This document shows positions 1 to 11,700 of a DNA stretch of 64,000 nucleotides, one piece after another. The notes under the pieces are model-generated. The model saw only the letters and a list, made by a program, of their open reading frames with translations. It did no database searches and had not been told where the DNA came from. How positions within the stretch are numbered: the stretch's first letter is position 1; the number at the start of each line of letters is the position of its first letter. A program made the translations under genes and the position numbers. The DNA comes from Lagopus muta (Eukaryota > Chordata > Aves > Galliformes > Phasianidae): assembly GCF_023343835.1 (NCBI RefSeq), contig NC_064435.1, positions 80,300,134 to 80,364,133 of the forward strand, written 5' to 3'.

Positions 1-3000
1 GGTCTGTTGAGTATCTAATTCATCTTCCTGTTGATGTCTCCTAAGTTCCTGAGGACAGATTCTGGATTCTTCAGAGGAACAGTTTGCATTTCCAAGCCCA
101 TCAAACCTGGTGTTCTTGATATTTCAGGAAAACACTGGAGCCTGGTAGTACTGCAGAGAGAGCAGGATTTAGGGAGGAGCAATCAAAACTTGGGCTCTTG
201 ATGGGCCAATCTCACAGCACTGGAAATCAAGCCACATATGGGCAGCAGGAGGAAAGGGTACATGAGAGTTTCATGTCGGGTTTCCTCCAAATTCTAACAG
301 CAGGCACACTTGATTCCCCTTCCCTTTTTCAGGACCTGATGTTTTCATGTTTTCCAGCACTGAACAACATAGGATGCCTCTGGGAATGAAAAATGTCAGC
401 GTGACCCTGATTTCCTGTGTTGCTGCTCCAGCTCTAATGCACTTCCAGCTCTTCTTGAAAGCACAGATCCCTGTGTAGATCAGGGAAATATACATTGAGG
501 CTGAATTTCTCTGTGTGTTGCTCTGCTGGTGCTAATGGTGGAAAGGAGCCATCAGGCTCTATTTCATTTGTGAGCCTGCAGGAGGGTGCATATTGCCCAC
601 CAGTCATGCACAGACATGAGTTGTTATTGAATCAAGCAGGTCTATGAGTTGCAGGCCTGGTTGCCCCATTGCCTTGCCAATTTCCTCTATATGCTTGTTT
701 TTGCAGAGCCTGTGGGGACTTTGTGCCCCAGCATCATTTTCCCCTCTGTCAGACTTGGTTGAAATTGGAAATCAGATTGAAAAATTAGTAGGGAGACACA
801 GACACACATACCTTAAACATCCAGTGCATGCATGATTCATCCCATTACATTTTTTGGTGCTGAAAGATCTCACTGAGATGCAGACCCAAAGAGCTCCCAA
901 ATGTCCCAGTGAGAGCAGCAGGACAAGTGGAAGATATGAAGCAACATGAGTCAGGCAGGTACAGAGGATAATGTCACAGAGCTGCCAGGTGGCCACTGGG
1001 AGCTGCTGCTGGAGGGGACCTGGGTAGGTGGGTGGGTACGGGTGAAACCTTCTCACCCAGTCTGTGTGGGATGCCTGCTGTCAGTGAAAGATGCTTGGCT
1101 GCGACAGGAGAGGGTGAGTGCTCTTTGGAGTCCTGTTCATCTTTCTAGTATGAGAAACCCATTTCGTAAAGAAGTTGCCTAATCTTGCTATGCCATTTTC
1201 CTTTGTCCGCTTATCTGGCATTTCCTAGCCATTGATGGACAAGTAAAATCTTCCTGTTGTGACGGTGTGAAATCCTACGTATGCAGGCTGGTATGCAGAG
1301 CTGACACAACACGAGCTCGCCTTGCTGGGGCAATGTTAATGTGCCTTAATGACAGAAATCTCCAACATAAGGTGCAGCGCAACCTTTTTCACATATCAAG
1401 ACACTGAATGGAAGTTTGAAGAATTTCCTGCCATTTAGATCTTCTTTCTCATGTCTTTACATACTGTCAATTAAGGGCCCCATTAATGATCTTTGGTTAA
1501 AATGTTTTTTACAGTCTCTCCTCTCCTCTCCTCTCCTCTCCTCTCCTCTCCTCTCCTCTCCTCTCCTCTCCTCTCCTCTCCTCTCCTCTCCTCTCCTCTC
1601 CTCTCCTCTCCTCTCCTCTCCTCTCCTTTTTTGGCCTTTCTGTGTCTCTGACTGTGATCTGCAAAATTATATAAAATAGGAATCCCAATCCTCTAAAGAA
1701 TTAAGGTTATTTTGTTTACCAACTTCTTATAAACCTTATAAAGTTTGTATTTACCTTCAAAAAAAAAAAAAAAAACACTAAAAAACAATTAGCACATCTG
1801 TAGAAAGGAAAAAAAAAAAGAAAAACGTTTTCAAACAGGATAGCAGAATATTAAATATGCTTTTTTTGTGTGTAAAACCGAGCTGGGAAATAGAATAATC
1901 ACCTGTCAAGGCATTTAGTTAACATTTACTGTTTAACATCTATATCTCTGTACCAGACAGGTGTCCCACAGGAGTGAGGCTTCCTTTGTGCTAACAACTA
2001 CAATACAAAACACACAGTGAGAGACAGATACAGGCGCAAACCCATCACAGGATATGTATCACAGTAGTAATTTAGCACCCATTCTCTGTAGTCTTAAAAG
2101 CTCCTCATTTTTTTCTCCTGTGGTCAGTTCAGGGAAGATCCTTCCCCAGGTAATTCTAGAAGTGAAGTTAATTGTACGGCATACTGATGTTTTACTGAAT
2201 AAGTGGTTTGAAGTTGTGAGTTGTAGCACCCCAGTAGCATTTCCATCCTCTACTGCATCAGTATAGTACAGAGATTTATCCTTCCTCTGGATGCAATAGC
2301 ATTTAAGGGCTCTTTGAAAATTACACAGGAAAATAAAAGTTTCTGCATTTGGGCTCTGCAGTTGTCAAACCTATTCTCTGTGTCAGGCTGAAAAACTAAT
2401 TTTGTGAATCCTTTATTTATGATAACTTATGAACTGAGAGCTCATTTTTGATAGTATTTTTGCAATGAATCAGTACTGAAAATCACAGGGAATCCTGGCA
2501 ATTTTAACTGAACTTTCTTAAACATTACGACTCATGAAAAATTTGACAAATTATGCGATCTTGTATTTGATAGCATGTCCTGGGACTTTTTTAAGCTCTT
2601 TACAGCAGTCTATTCATTTTAACTCTGTTTCAATAATGTTATATATTTACTTTTCCAAGTGAAATGTGCTATGCCCTATAAAGTGTATATCCCAATTTAT
2701 ATCTGTCAGTTTGAACTCGTTTAAAGTTACAGTTTCACACTGATCAAATGATTTTCTAATAATGTGATTATTTCTCAACAATTGTATTTGAAAGACAGTT
2801 TGAAACAGTTAAACATTGTTCCTATCAGCCTTCTAGAAAAAGAAAGCATAATGAGAAAATGGCACTTGTGCTTTGCTGTTTTATACTGTACAACCTTGCA
2901 ATGTATGTGCTGTTTTCCCACTGCTTTGTAGTTTATAATATTCCTAACTGAACATCTGCACCCAACTTCTTCCTTGTGGCTGTAGATTGCACTTTATTTT

Positions 3001-3750
3001 ATTATTTCGCCATTTTGCCATCCGTAACATTTAGCCTTCATCTGTACAGCTTTCCACAGCAGCCAATGTGTCACATAACTTCTCTTATGAGGCTCCTGAA
3101 GTCCTGGGGGTCAGCCTGCAAAGTGAAAAATGCAGAGATCTAGGAATGGCTCAGCCAGCTGAAAGTTACGGGAAGGGAAAGGCTCCAGTTTCACTGAAGG
3201 AAAAAAAAAAAAGAAGAAGAAGAAGAATGGCTCCTTTCAATGCAGACGGAGGCAGTCTGGCTGAGAGTCAGTGAGGTTTAAAAATCCAAGAGGTCCAATA
3301 ACTGAAAATCTGTATAGATTCAAAGCAATGTTTTAAATACCGCACAAGTGTAGATAAAAAAAAATTTAAAAAAAGCATGTGATGGTTTTTCCATCCTCCT
3401 AGTGCACATAGCCAACCATGTCCCAAAACCAGGCAGTATTTCTTCCCCCTAAGACCGTGAGCACATGTGTCTAAGACCTGTCCATTTCATCAAAGAATGA
3501 GAGTGAAGAGCTCCTGTTGGATTGACCCCTTCTGCCACTTTTCAGTGGATGATGACTTGTTGTTTCCAGAAACGCAGAAGTTTCTACTGCTACTTCGCTG
3601 AAATAGGAACGTTGCTGTTATTGTAACACTGATGTTCAGCTTGCAACCCAGCAGCAATGCCTTCACTGGCATCACAAGTGTTTTTACTTCTGGTGGTAAT
3701 GGTTGGTGATGCCCATTTCATGACAAAAGAAAAGGCCATGGGGTCTAATG
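1..3750. other. Intergenic, no gene
   Basis: Only short random open frames are present. Apart from the CTCTC microsatellite and A-rich tracts near 1760 and 1808, I see nothing. The part from 2280 to 3000 is AT-rich and unique-looking. Confidence 0.6.
1516..1626 (+). repeat. (CTCTC)n microsatellite, 22 perfect units
   Basis: The pentamer CTCTC repeats without interruption from 1516 to 1625, with one extra C, then gives way to a T run. The apparent open frame with a repeating LLSSP peptide is a by-product of the repeat. The tract is homopyrimidine on the plus strand. Confidence 0.97.
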
Positions 3751-3872
3751 AATGTGGTGCTCAGGAACATGGTTTAGCAGAGGGCTGTTAGAGTTAGGGT
3801 AGTATGGTTAGGTTTCAGTTGGACTTGATGATCTTGAAGGTCTTTTCCAACCTGAGCAATTCTATGATTCTA
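3751..3872 (+). mobile_element. CR1 LINE 3' tail
   Basis: The tract contains the CR1 3' landmarks TTGGACTTGATGATCTTGAA, a TTTTCCAACCTGAGCAATTC block and the terminal TCTATGATTCTA. It is 5'-truncated and plus-oriented. It shares a GAGGGCTGTTAGAGTTAGGG block with the copy at 45333-45460, so both belong to one subfamily. Confidence 0.88.
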
Positions 3873-5096
3873 AGCTGCCTCTCCTTGGGTCTCTCCTGCT
3901 GTCTGTTTGTCTTCCTCTCTCTCTTTTTAATGCTCCTATTCAATGTTCCAGGTTCTCCCTGTAGTCCCAGACAGGCTCCAAAGCCTTGTATGAAAACGCA
4001 GGGAGAGGGCAAAAGATCAGTGAATAAAAGCACTGAGTACTTACCTCTTAGAGCCTGTTATACTGTCAGCTCAAAGTTAAAGTGCAATAAATCTGGTAGT
4101 CTCACGTTGGTCCCCCGTGTGCTGCAGTCCACCTCATAAAACTACTACATAATTAAGTACAGTGCAGCACAATTGGCAGTCTCTGCTCAGCGAAGGCCCA
4201 GCAGCGAGTGCATAAACTTACTGCCGGTCCCTGAAGGTGGATGTTTGAGGTGCTGGGGAGTGGGGGCAGGTGCTGGCTGCCAGTGCAGCTTTCCTGCGAG
4301 GAGGGGGCAGCTCAGCCTTCCTTCTGCCAGTACAGCCCCGTGCTGTGGGTATTTAAACAGAGAAAAGAGGGGAGCAAGCAATATGGGTGATGCTGGGGGG
4401 AGTGGGAGCAGCCTTGTGGCACAAGAAAGATGGGCATCACCTGCTGAAGAAGCTGGGGTCTCCTTCCTAGACAGGAAAATGCCCCTTATGCTCTGCATCT
4501 GGATTATGTGCAGAAAGGCAGGGTGCTGCAAAGTCTCTCCATTTATGGGCTTTGCACCCAACTTTTCTCTTTAGCAGAAGGACCCGTGTGACTGCAGGGC
4601 AGAGGAGTGTGGCTTAGGGGAGTGAGTTAAACCTCTTGTTGAAAAAAAAAAAAAAAAAAAAAAAGAAGAAATAAAAAGAAAAAAAGGATGAGGGAAGAAA
4701 GGGAAGTGTTTAACCACCAGCTAGGCAGCTAGCTGCAGCAGCAGGTCTGGCCCTATCCTGCTGGTGCCCTCTAGTGCTTTGCTATCCAGCTGCAGAAATG
4801 ATTTTTGAGCTTGGGAGGAAATCCCCAAGTACAAATAATCTTCAGGTTTTGTTTGTATTCATGGTGCTGCTGTTGTTTTCTCTCTGGCATTTCATAGCCT
4901 GCCACATGCAGATGTGCACTTTGCCTGTGTTTGTGTGCAGTGATTCTGCTGTTTTGGGAAGGATGGCTTTTATTTTGAGTACTTGCACTGTATGACAGGC
5001 CACAGGTGGGCTGTATTATTTTTCAGGCTAAAAGATAAGCTCTCAGTTCTCTCTGCCTCCCTCTAAAAAGAAAGTTCAAGCTGTTTGTCACTGAAT
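3873..5096. other. Intergenic, holds copy A and an A-rich tract
   Basis: Apart from the paired element, the only structure is a poly-A/AAAG tract at 4641-4686. Overlapping frames of 124 and 133 codons on opposite strands (4187-4574) show no family features. Confidence 0.5.
4064..4212 (+). repeat. Paired ~150-bp element, copy A (unknown family)
   Basis: Positions 4087-4188 align without a gap to 8652-8753, with about 14-15 differences by eye (roughly 86% identity). Similarity continues left to a TGTCAGC block at 4064-4070, with the same 16-base spacer as in copy B, and right through CGAAGG after a 3-base gap. The core includes GTGCTGCAGTCCACCTCATA and an ATAATTAAG segment. It is not CR1 and I do not recognise it. 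It may be a duplicated non-coding element or an ancient transposon relic. Confidence 0.75.
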
Positions 5097-5392
5097 GAAG
5101 TGGTGTGATGACAGGAGGAACATGCAGGACACCCAGCAGTCAGAGAGGCCACATTACAGACAAGTAGAGAGCATCCATAGGAAGGCTGTGAAAATGGGGA
5201 AGGGTCCAGAGGGCAAGGTGTATGAGGAGTAGTGGGCATGGAACAGGCTGCTCAGGGCTGTGGTTACAGCCCCAAGTGCCAGAGTTCAAGGAGCGTTTGG
5301 ACACTGCTCTCAGACATAAGATTTGGATGTTGGGCGGTCAGGAGTTAGGTTCCTTCCAACTCAGGATATCCTATGATCCTGTAATTCTATCA
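5097..5392 (+). mobile_element. CR1 LINE fragment
   Basis: A degraded plus-strand CR1. It has the segment AACAGGCTGCTCAGGGCTGT, then a GTTCAAGGAGCGTTTGGACA block, then GGTTCCTTCCAACTCAGGAT and the terminal CTATGATCCTGTAATTCTAT. It is older and more diverged than the copy at 3751. The left boundary is uncertain (5097-5160). Confidence 0.8.
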
Positions 5393-8300
5393 GATTAGCC
5401 TTAAAGTCCACCTGGACAAAATTCCTGCATGAAAAAAAGAGGATGTGTTTAGGTAAATCCAAGAACATACCTAAATAATAATAATACCCGGAAACTTTAC
5501 AATCTATTTAGAAGCTTCCTCCTTTTTTAAAGTGCTTGTTTCTTATGCAAGAGCTCACTATCCTAGTGGAAAATAGTGTGCCCCATCCAGGTGCTGGCAG
5601 AAGAGAGTTCGTGGGCACTGCTGCTCAGACATCTACAAAGAGAAAGTAGGCAAAGGTATGAAGAGAAGTGGTACTGACTGCCTATTTTGGGGGTGAGAAG
5701 TAAGGGATTATAGATTTTTTTTTTTTTTTAAAGAATGTAGAAATTTTCCAGACTATTTATGACAGAGAATCTAAAGAATCTTGTCCATGAAATTGGCAAA
5801 TGATTTGTTTGTGACGTTGTGGTAAGCCTCTTTCATTTGTAGATGTCTCCAAACATTCTATGAAACTAATTTAAACATAACTAGACTCATTGATAGAAGT
5901 ACCTAGAACACTTCGGAGAGTTTATCTATAAATTCTCATCCCCATGTTGCAAAATGAATGATCAAATGACCAAAAAGAAAATTTAACTGTGCCTAAATTG
6001 ATGTGGTCTACATGTGATTTCAGATCTGCATATAGAATTTGTGAGTGAACTGTGTTTCACTGTAGGTGGAACTGACGCTCCAAGTATAAAAAGTGCAAAT
6101 GCTGAGAGGTGCAAAATCTGCACTGAGAGCCAGACCCAAAAGGTATGCCAAAACAGCAGACAGAGGGGCAAGTCTTGGGTCTTTCATTTCTTTCAACAGT
6201 TTTTAGCCTTCATTTTTAAGGTGCAAACCAAATTAAGGAACTGTTATTTCAGAAAGCAAACTTTTTGGTCAAAGTCACTTTTGGTATTTGGGGTAGAATA
6301 TTTTAAACAACCCAATGGTAGATTTCAGCTGTAAAGCTCACTAAAATCCTTTTCTGCCAGTTTGTCTCCCAGAGGATAAATTGCTCTGGTGGTACACTGG
6401 ACAGACTCTGCAGCTGGACTGTTTATACGTAACACTCATCTCTGTTATCATTACTGTACTGAGGTTTCACTGGGTGGCCCTTGTTCTCCTCCTGTAAGCC
6501 TTTTTTGAACTGGAGTATAGCTTCAAGCTCTACTTTGAGTGAGTGGTGGGAGCATAGACAGCTGGATGGTGTGTTGGCATCCTATGGTTCTTCATGGTAC
6601 TTACTGGCATCACCCCAACCCTCTTCTCTAGCTAGAGGCCCTGCATTTTGGCATAGGTAGTGTGGGCAGAAGCACCATGGCTACCTCAAGCTTTGGAGCT
6701 TTCCTGGCATCCAAGGCAGGTTGAAATTTTCAGCTGCCTATTAGGATGAGCACTGGAGCTGCTTCTGGATGGAAAGACTTGTTGGAAGTATCTGCATTGG
6801 CTTTGAGTATGTTTAGACTGATTGACTTGAGTGCCCAGAGATTTAAGAGACATTATTGGTAGGACAAGTCTCATTAGAACTGTGATTTCTTGGAGCTTCT
6901 TAGTCCTCTATGATGTGCTAAGTGAGCACTTTGCATGGCACCTCATGGGGATAAAATGTTGGTAGGGCTGTGAGTGCATGGCTGGTGAGGGACATGGGTG
7001 TTCTGTGAACATCTGTGATGGCATGAGGTCCTCATCCTGCCCTATGGAGTTCCCAGACCAGGAGAGGATCACCAAGTATTCCCTTGCATATTATGACTGA
7101 CAGTGGGGGTGATTTTGCCTAGCAGGAGATGCCAGAATGGAAATGCTTACAGCCAGAATCCTGCTTTTGGTCTGCTGAAAGGAAGTGCTGGTGGGGAATT
7201 CCAACATTTTCCACATTGTCCTGGGACAGAATGAAGCCTCATTACAACTAAATTTATGTTTCAGTGTAGAAATGTTTGTCAAATTAGTCTTATGCAGTTC
7301 TTGGGTGAGATTATCAAAACTGTTTCACAGTCTTGAAACCATAGCACTGTTGCAAGTTGCTGCTGGAGCTAAGGCTCTTTTTGGTGACTTCAGCCCCCCT
7401 AGGTAGCAAAGATTAACTTTAGTACATGTCAAAGAAGCAAAAATATTTTTCCTCTGTAGATGTAGGTGATAGCTTTGAGGTTTTTTGCCATGCAGCAGAG
7501 GAACTTGCCATGGAAAAGAGCATAAAGCAGAGGATGCCCCAGGAATATTCTGTGCTGGTGTGGTCTGAGCAATAAACTGCTCTGTTTTCTGTCAGAACAT
7601 GGCCCTAGCAGCCATAATAAATGTATACACACATATGTCTGAATTGAGAAATCCAACTCTTAGTATGCATCAGGATTTGGAGTTCACCTATGTTATGGAT
7701 TAAGGTAAAAATTCAGGCTGAAGCATGTTGTGTTAACAGTATATGTAGAAGCTTTGATTCTGTGAGGAGGTTCCTTCTTCTGGTTAGTGTAATCTGCTCT
7801 TAAAGTGGATTCCTGATCAGTTGCTTTCAAGTAAAACCATAGAGAAGTACCTTGGAGATATCAGTTCCTGCTCTCCTGCCCTCCATGGGACTAAGAACAG
7901 TTGAAGATAGATGGAGTTGACTCCACCAGCTTGTAGTTGCCTGGGCTAGTCATATGCTGGGACAAAGTACAAGAACACTCCCTGTTACTGGTCTAAAATG
8001 GTACTGGGAAATAATGACTGAGTTTATCTGTGATCTAGGCCTATTAAAGTTTGACTCTGCACAACAACTCAATTATCTGTACACATCTACTGCAGTCATT
8101 TAATTCCTACTTTCCATAACCATTCTGGGCTTTTCTGGAAATCGGTCATTCCCACTGAGACAAACGAGGCCATTCATTAGAGCGAGATAAATGGGAAGAG
8201 AGACAAGTATTCTTTTAAAGGCATATTTAAAGCCATTCCTCCCAGCCCCTATTCCCATTCCCATTGAACGGATGTCCATCTGGCTACCAAATGCATCACA

Positions 8301-8628
8301 ACCTCTATTGGCCACTGTGGGAACCTGCCGTCCGCACGCCAGTAGTGAGCCCAACACCTCCACAGCCATAAAATCTGGGCTCTTTAACCCACAGCCGAGG
8401 ATTACAGACCCCAGCAGCCAGGCAGCGGCGGGACGCCACCTTAATGTTGCCATGCTGGGCACTGGGGTTTTAATGCCTAACTGTGAATTTCCTACCTCGT
8501 CTTTTTTTTTTTTTTTTTCTTTTTTTTTTTCTTTTTTTCCCCTTTCTTTTTTGGGGGGGGCTTGGAGAGTTCTCTCACTACATTAACTTTCTTGCAATGC
8601 GTTTCTTGTTGCGTGAATACTGCCGCCC
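5393..8628. other. Intergenic, no gene
   Basis: No coding frame with family features. A T run lies at 5716-5730. The part at 8100-8470 is less AT-rich and more complex, and ends at the T/G tract (8502-8560) beside copy B. It could be constrained regulatory DNA, but nothing in the sequence proves it. Confidence 0.5.
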
Positions 8629-8780
8629 TGTCAGCTTGGCACTGAAACGCCATAAATCTGGTGGTCTCGTGCCTGTCCCCTGTGTGCTGCAGTCCACCTC
8701 ATAAAACTGCTACTTAATTAAGTATGGCGCAGTACAATTGGCAATCTCTGCTCGGCCGCGAAGGCTCAGGGCTAAGCACA
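8629..8780 (+). repeat. Paired ~150-bp element, copy B (unknown family)
   Basis: This is the direct-orientation partner of the element at 4064-4212, at an offset of 4,565 bp. It carries the 10-base palindrome CTTAATTAAG, where copy A has one change, and an ATTGGCA motif. A T-rich and then G-rich tract (8502-8560) lies just upstream. Flanks beyond about 150 bp do not align with those of copy A, which argues against a recent segmental duplication. Confidence 0.75.
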
Positions 8781-11700
8781 CACATGCATGCCTGTTCAGC
8801 TTGTGCTGAGAGGTGAGGGACCTGCCACTGCTGGAGCAGGGAGAAGTTTCTAAATAGAGGTGATGGAGAAATCTCTTAAAAAGTGTAGAAAATGGCTTAT
8901 AAACTGTTAAAGGCCTGGCCCTCTAATCACAGGCTGGGATTTCTAAGCCTGCAGGAGAGAGGACACCTTCCTTTGAATAGAAGACTTCATACAGTCAGAG
9001 AAGTTTGAGAATTAATTACGATGGTTTTGGGAAATTAAAATGAAAGAACATTAATAAATTGTTAGTGTGCAATGAAAGCGATACGTTACAGTTACCCAGA
9101 GGCCTTGCTTCCATCTATCTCACTCAGGATAAGTAAGAGATGATTAAAATTTCTATTTTAATTTACTGTAAAGCCAATATCTGAAGGAACTTTACAGGCA
9201 TTAGTGCACTGTTTCTCCTACTGCTCTTGTTCTTTTTACTTTCTTTGAAAGTGTGCAATCTGAGTGTTCCAAAAATTAAACGTTTCTGAATTATGTATTA
9301 AGTCACCAGTAGGAATCAGTCTCTTGATTCCTACTGATGCGCTAAACAAGTAGAATGCCTTTATTTCTGACCCATAATTTGTAAGAACTTTAATTAGAGC
9401 ATTATCCGTTGCCTTATTTCAGCTTTGCACCTCAGCAACATGGCCATTGCTGTAATGCCAAGGCTCTCTTGCATCAGTTTGTAAGAAATCTCTGCATTCT
9501 CTTCTGCTGCACTTTGTTCCTCCATGCCCTTACCACAGGTCAGCCTGGATCCATCCACACACCATCTACACAGTCAGGCAGCACCCTTAAGAGTAGATTG
9601 GGTTGAAGTTGGCAAGACCTAAGGGGCTTGAAGCAGAGACAGATATGATATGGGTTTTTTTTGCGAGCAGCCCTGATGACTGATTTTGTGAGCTGGAAAG
9701 TGTAGGCATGGACTTCATCCAGATATTTAGAAGCCTCATGTTTGGAGACCAAATATGGAACTGCTGCTTTTGTCTGAGTACAATCATTGTTTCAGTTAAA
9801 ACATGGCTACTATTAAAATAATAATGAATGGTTGTAACTGTGACTTGTTCTTTCCTAGTGATGTGTGATGACTGAATAACTACTGACACATGATGCTCAC
9901 CACAAGCATCATTTTTCATACCTGACGTCCCACATCATCTTAGTCATGAGCACTGTTCACCCCATGCCCATACTCATAGGCTCTGAGCTGTGGTGGTCTG
10001 TGAAAATCAAGAGCAAACAACAATAAAGCCAAGTGTTTCAAGGCTGGAGAATGTATTGGTTTAACTACCAGGCCCTGGATCTACAGCAGCGGAAGCGATG
10101 TTGGACTTGTGTCCAGCAATCATTTCAGCTTCTTTTTCAGACCCTTTTCCGTTCACATGAAAGTCCTTCAGAGTCAGTGGGGATTTTGCTGTAACAATAA
10201 CAACGGAGTTATTCCCAAAGTTTCTGGCATGGGAATTTTATTTACTAACAGCTTTATGCTTTGTGAGGTCTCCAAGGAAGGCAATTGTTTTCTTCTGTCT
10301 GATGTTGGAGATGGAGATCTAGGGACAGGTGGTGGATTTCCTCTGTCTTCTGGTCTTGGTGGTTGAAGGAAAGATCAAGGGCGCTATTTTCCTTTCGCCT
10401 TAGCATCAGTGCAAATGCATCTAGAGATTACTGAATAAACAAAAAGTATTTGTCTTCAGTACTTGTTCAACTGGATGCTATTCAGAACAATCCAGAAAAG
10501 CAAAAACAAAGAATACCTGGTATGGGCACATCTGTAAGATCAAAGGAAAAAGAAGAAACCCTCTAATTCACAGAACATAGATTTGCACATTGCCTGAAAT
10601 ATATTGCATTTTTCCTATTACTTATGCACAGTTAAGTCTGCAGTGAGAAGGAAACTCAAGTGGTGTTCATCATCAGATGAGTGCACAGCAGTTTAAAGCA
10701 GTTGCTCAAAGCCATTCCCATTCCCATTGCATTGCACTGCAACAGTTGCAAAGCCAGCAAGAGCACCTTTCCTTCAGATTTAGAAGAAAGGGGAGGAATA
10801 AGGAACAAGTAGCTCGTCTGCCGGAACTGAAGAAGTAAACTGACGTCGGAATTCAATTCTTGCTAATATTGTCCTGTGTTCCAGTGTTTGAAAATCAGAT
10901 TAAGCTAATTGGGAGTAGTCAGGTAGAACAGCAGTGTGTGCAAACAGTCTAGTAAAAAAGTTGTAAGGAAAATATGGCTGTTAGGATTTGGGTTTGCCTT
11001 TCCATAAGGAAATGAAACTAAAAGGTGGTTTTATCCTATGTTCTCCTGTGTGTATATGTATACAGGAAATGACCCAGCTGATTAGGCTAAATGGCAAGCA
11101 TGGAAACTGGTGTGCAGACACTACAAAGCACTTTCCTGGAATTATGACTGTAGTTATGCTGTGTTCTGCCACCAAACACACAACTTGCTCGGCTAGACCC
11201 CAGGCAACTCATGCCAGTTACCACGATGCTGATGAGATTGTATAGCACCCTGCACAAGCTGGGAGCTGTAGTGCAGATTTGGGTGCAGTGGTTTCTGAGA
11301 TGGATAACAACATCCCATCAACTGTCACCACTCAGGGTTGTTTATGCAGGAAGGGATGGTGATGCTTTTCCAGCTGGTGCTGTGCTCTTTGGACAGTGAC
11401 ACAGAGAAGAATCCATGTTACCTCCCATTGTCTGCGGGTGAAGTTTGGCTGAGTCTTAATGGCACTGGCATTTCTCAGCAAACTGTGCTCCTGAATGTGA
11501 GGTGGTCCTCTGAACCTTCTCTGGGCTTAAGATAGCTGCTGCTACAGAAACAGTTTCTGCCTCAAAAACGCCTTGCAGATGCTTCATGAGTATCTCAGAT
11601 GACAAAATTATCAACAGCATTTTCTTTCCCTTCAGTATCAGGCTCTGTCATGCAAGGATCTCTGCTAGCACAGAGATAGTTCTCATCCTTGCCTTGCAAT

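Noticed and set aside
1518..1626. Possible CRISPR-like array
   Set aside because: It is a simple pentanucleotide repeat without spacers, in a vertebrate genome.
1416..1679. Open frame with a repeating LLSSP peptide
   Set aside because: It is the translation of the CTCTC microsatellite.
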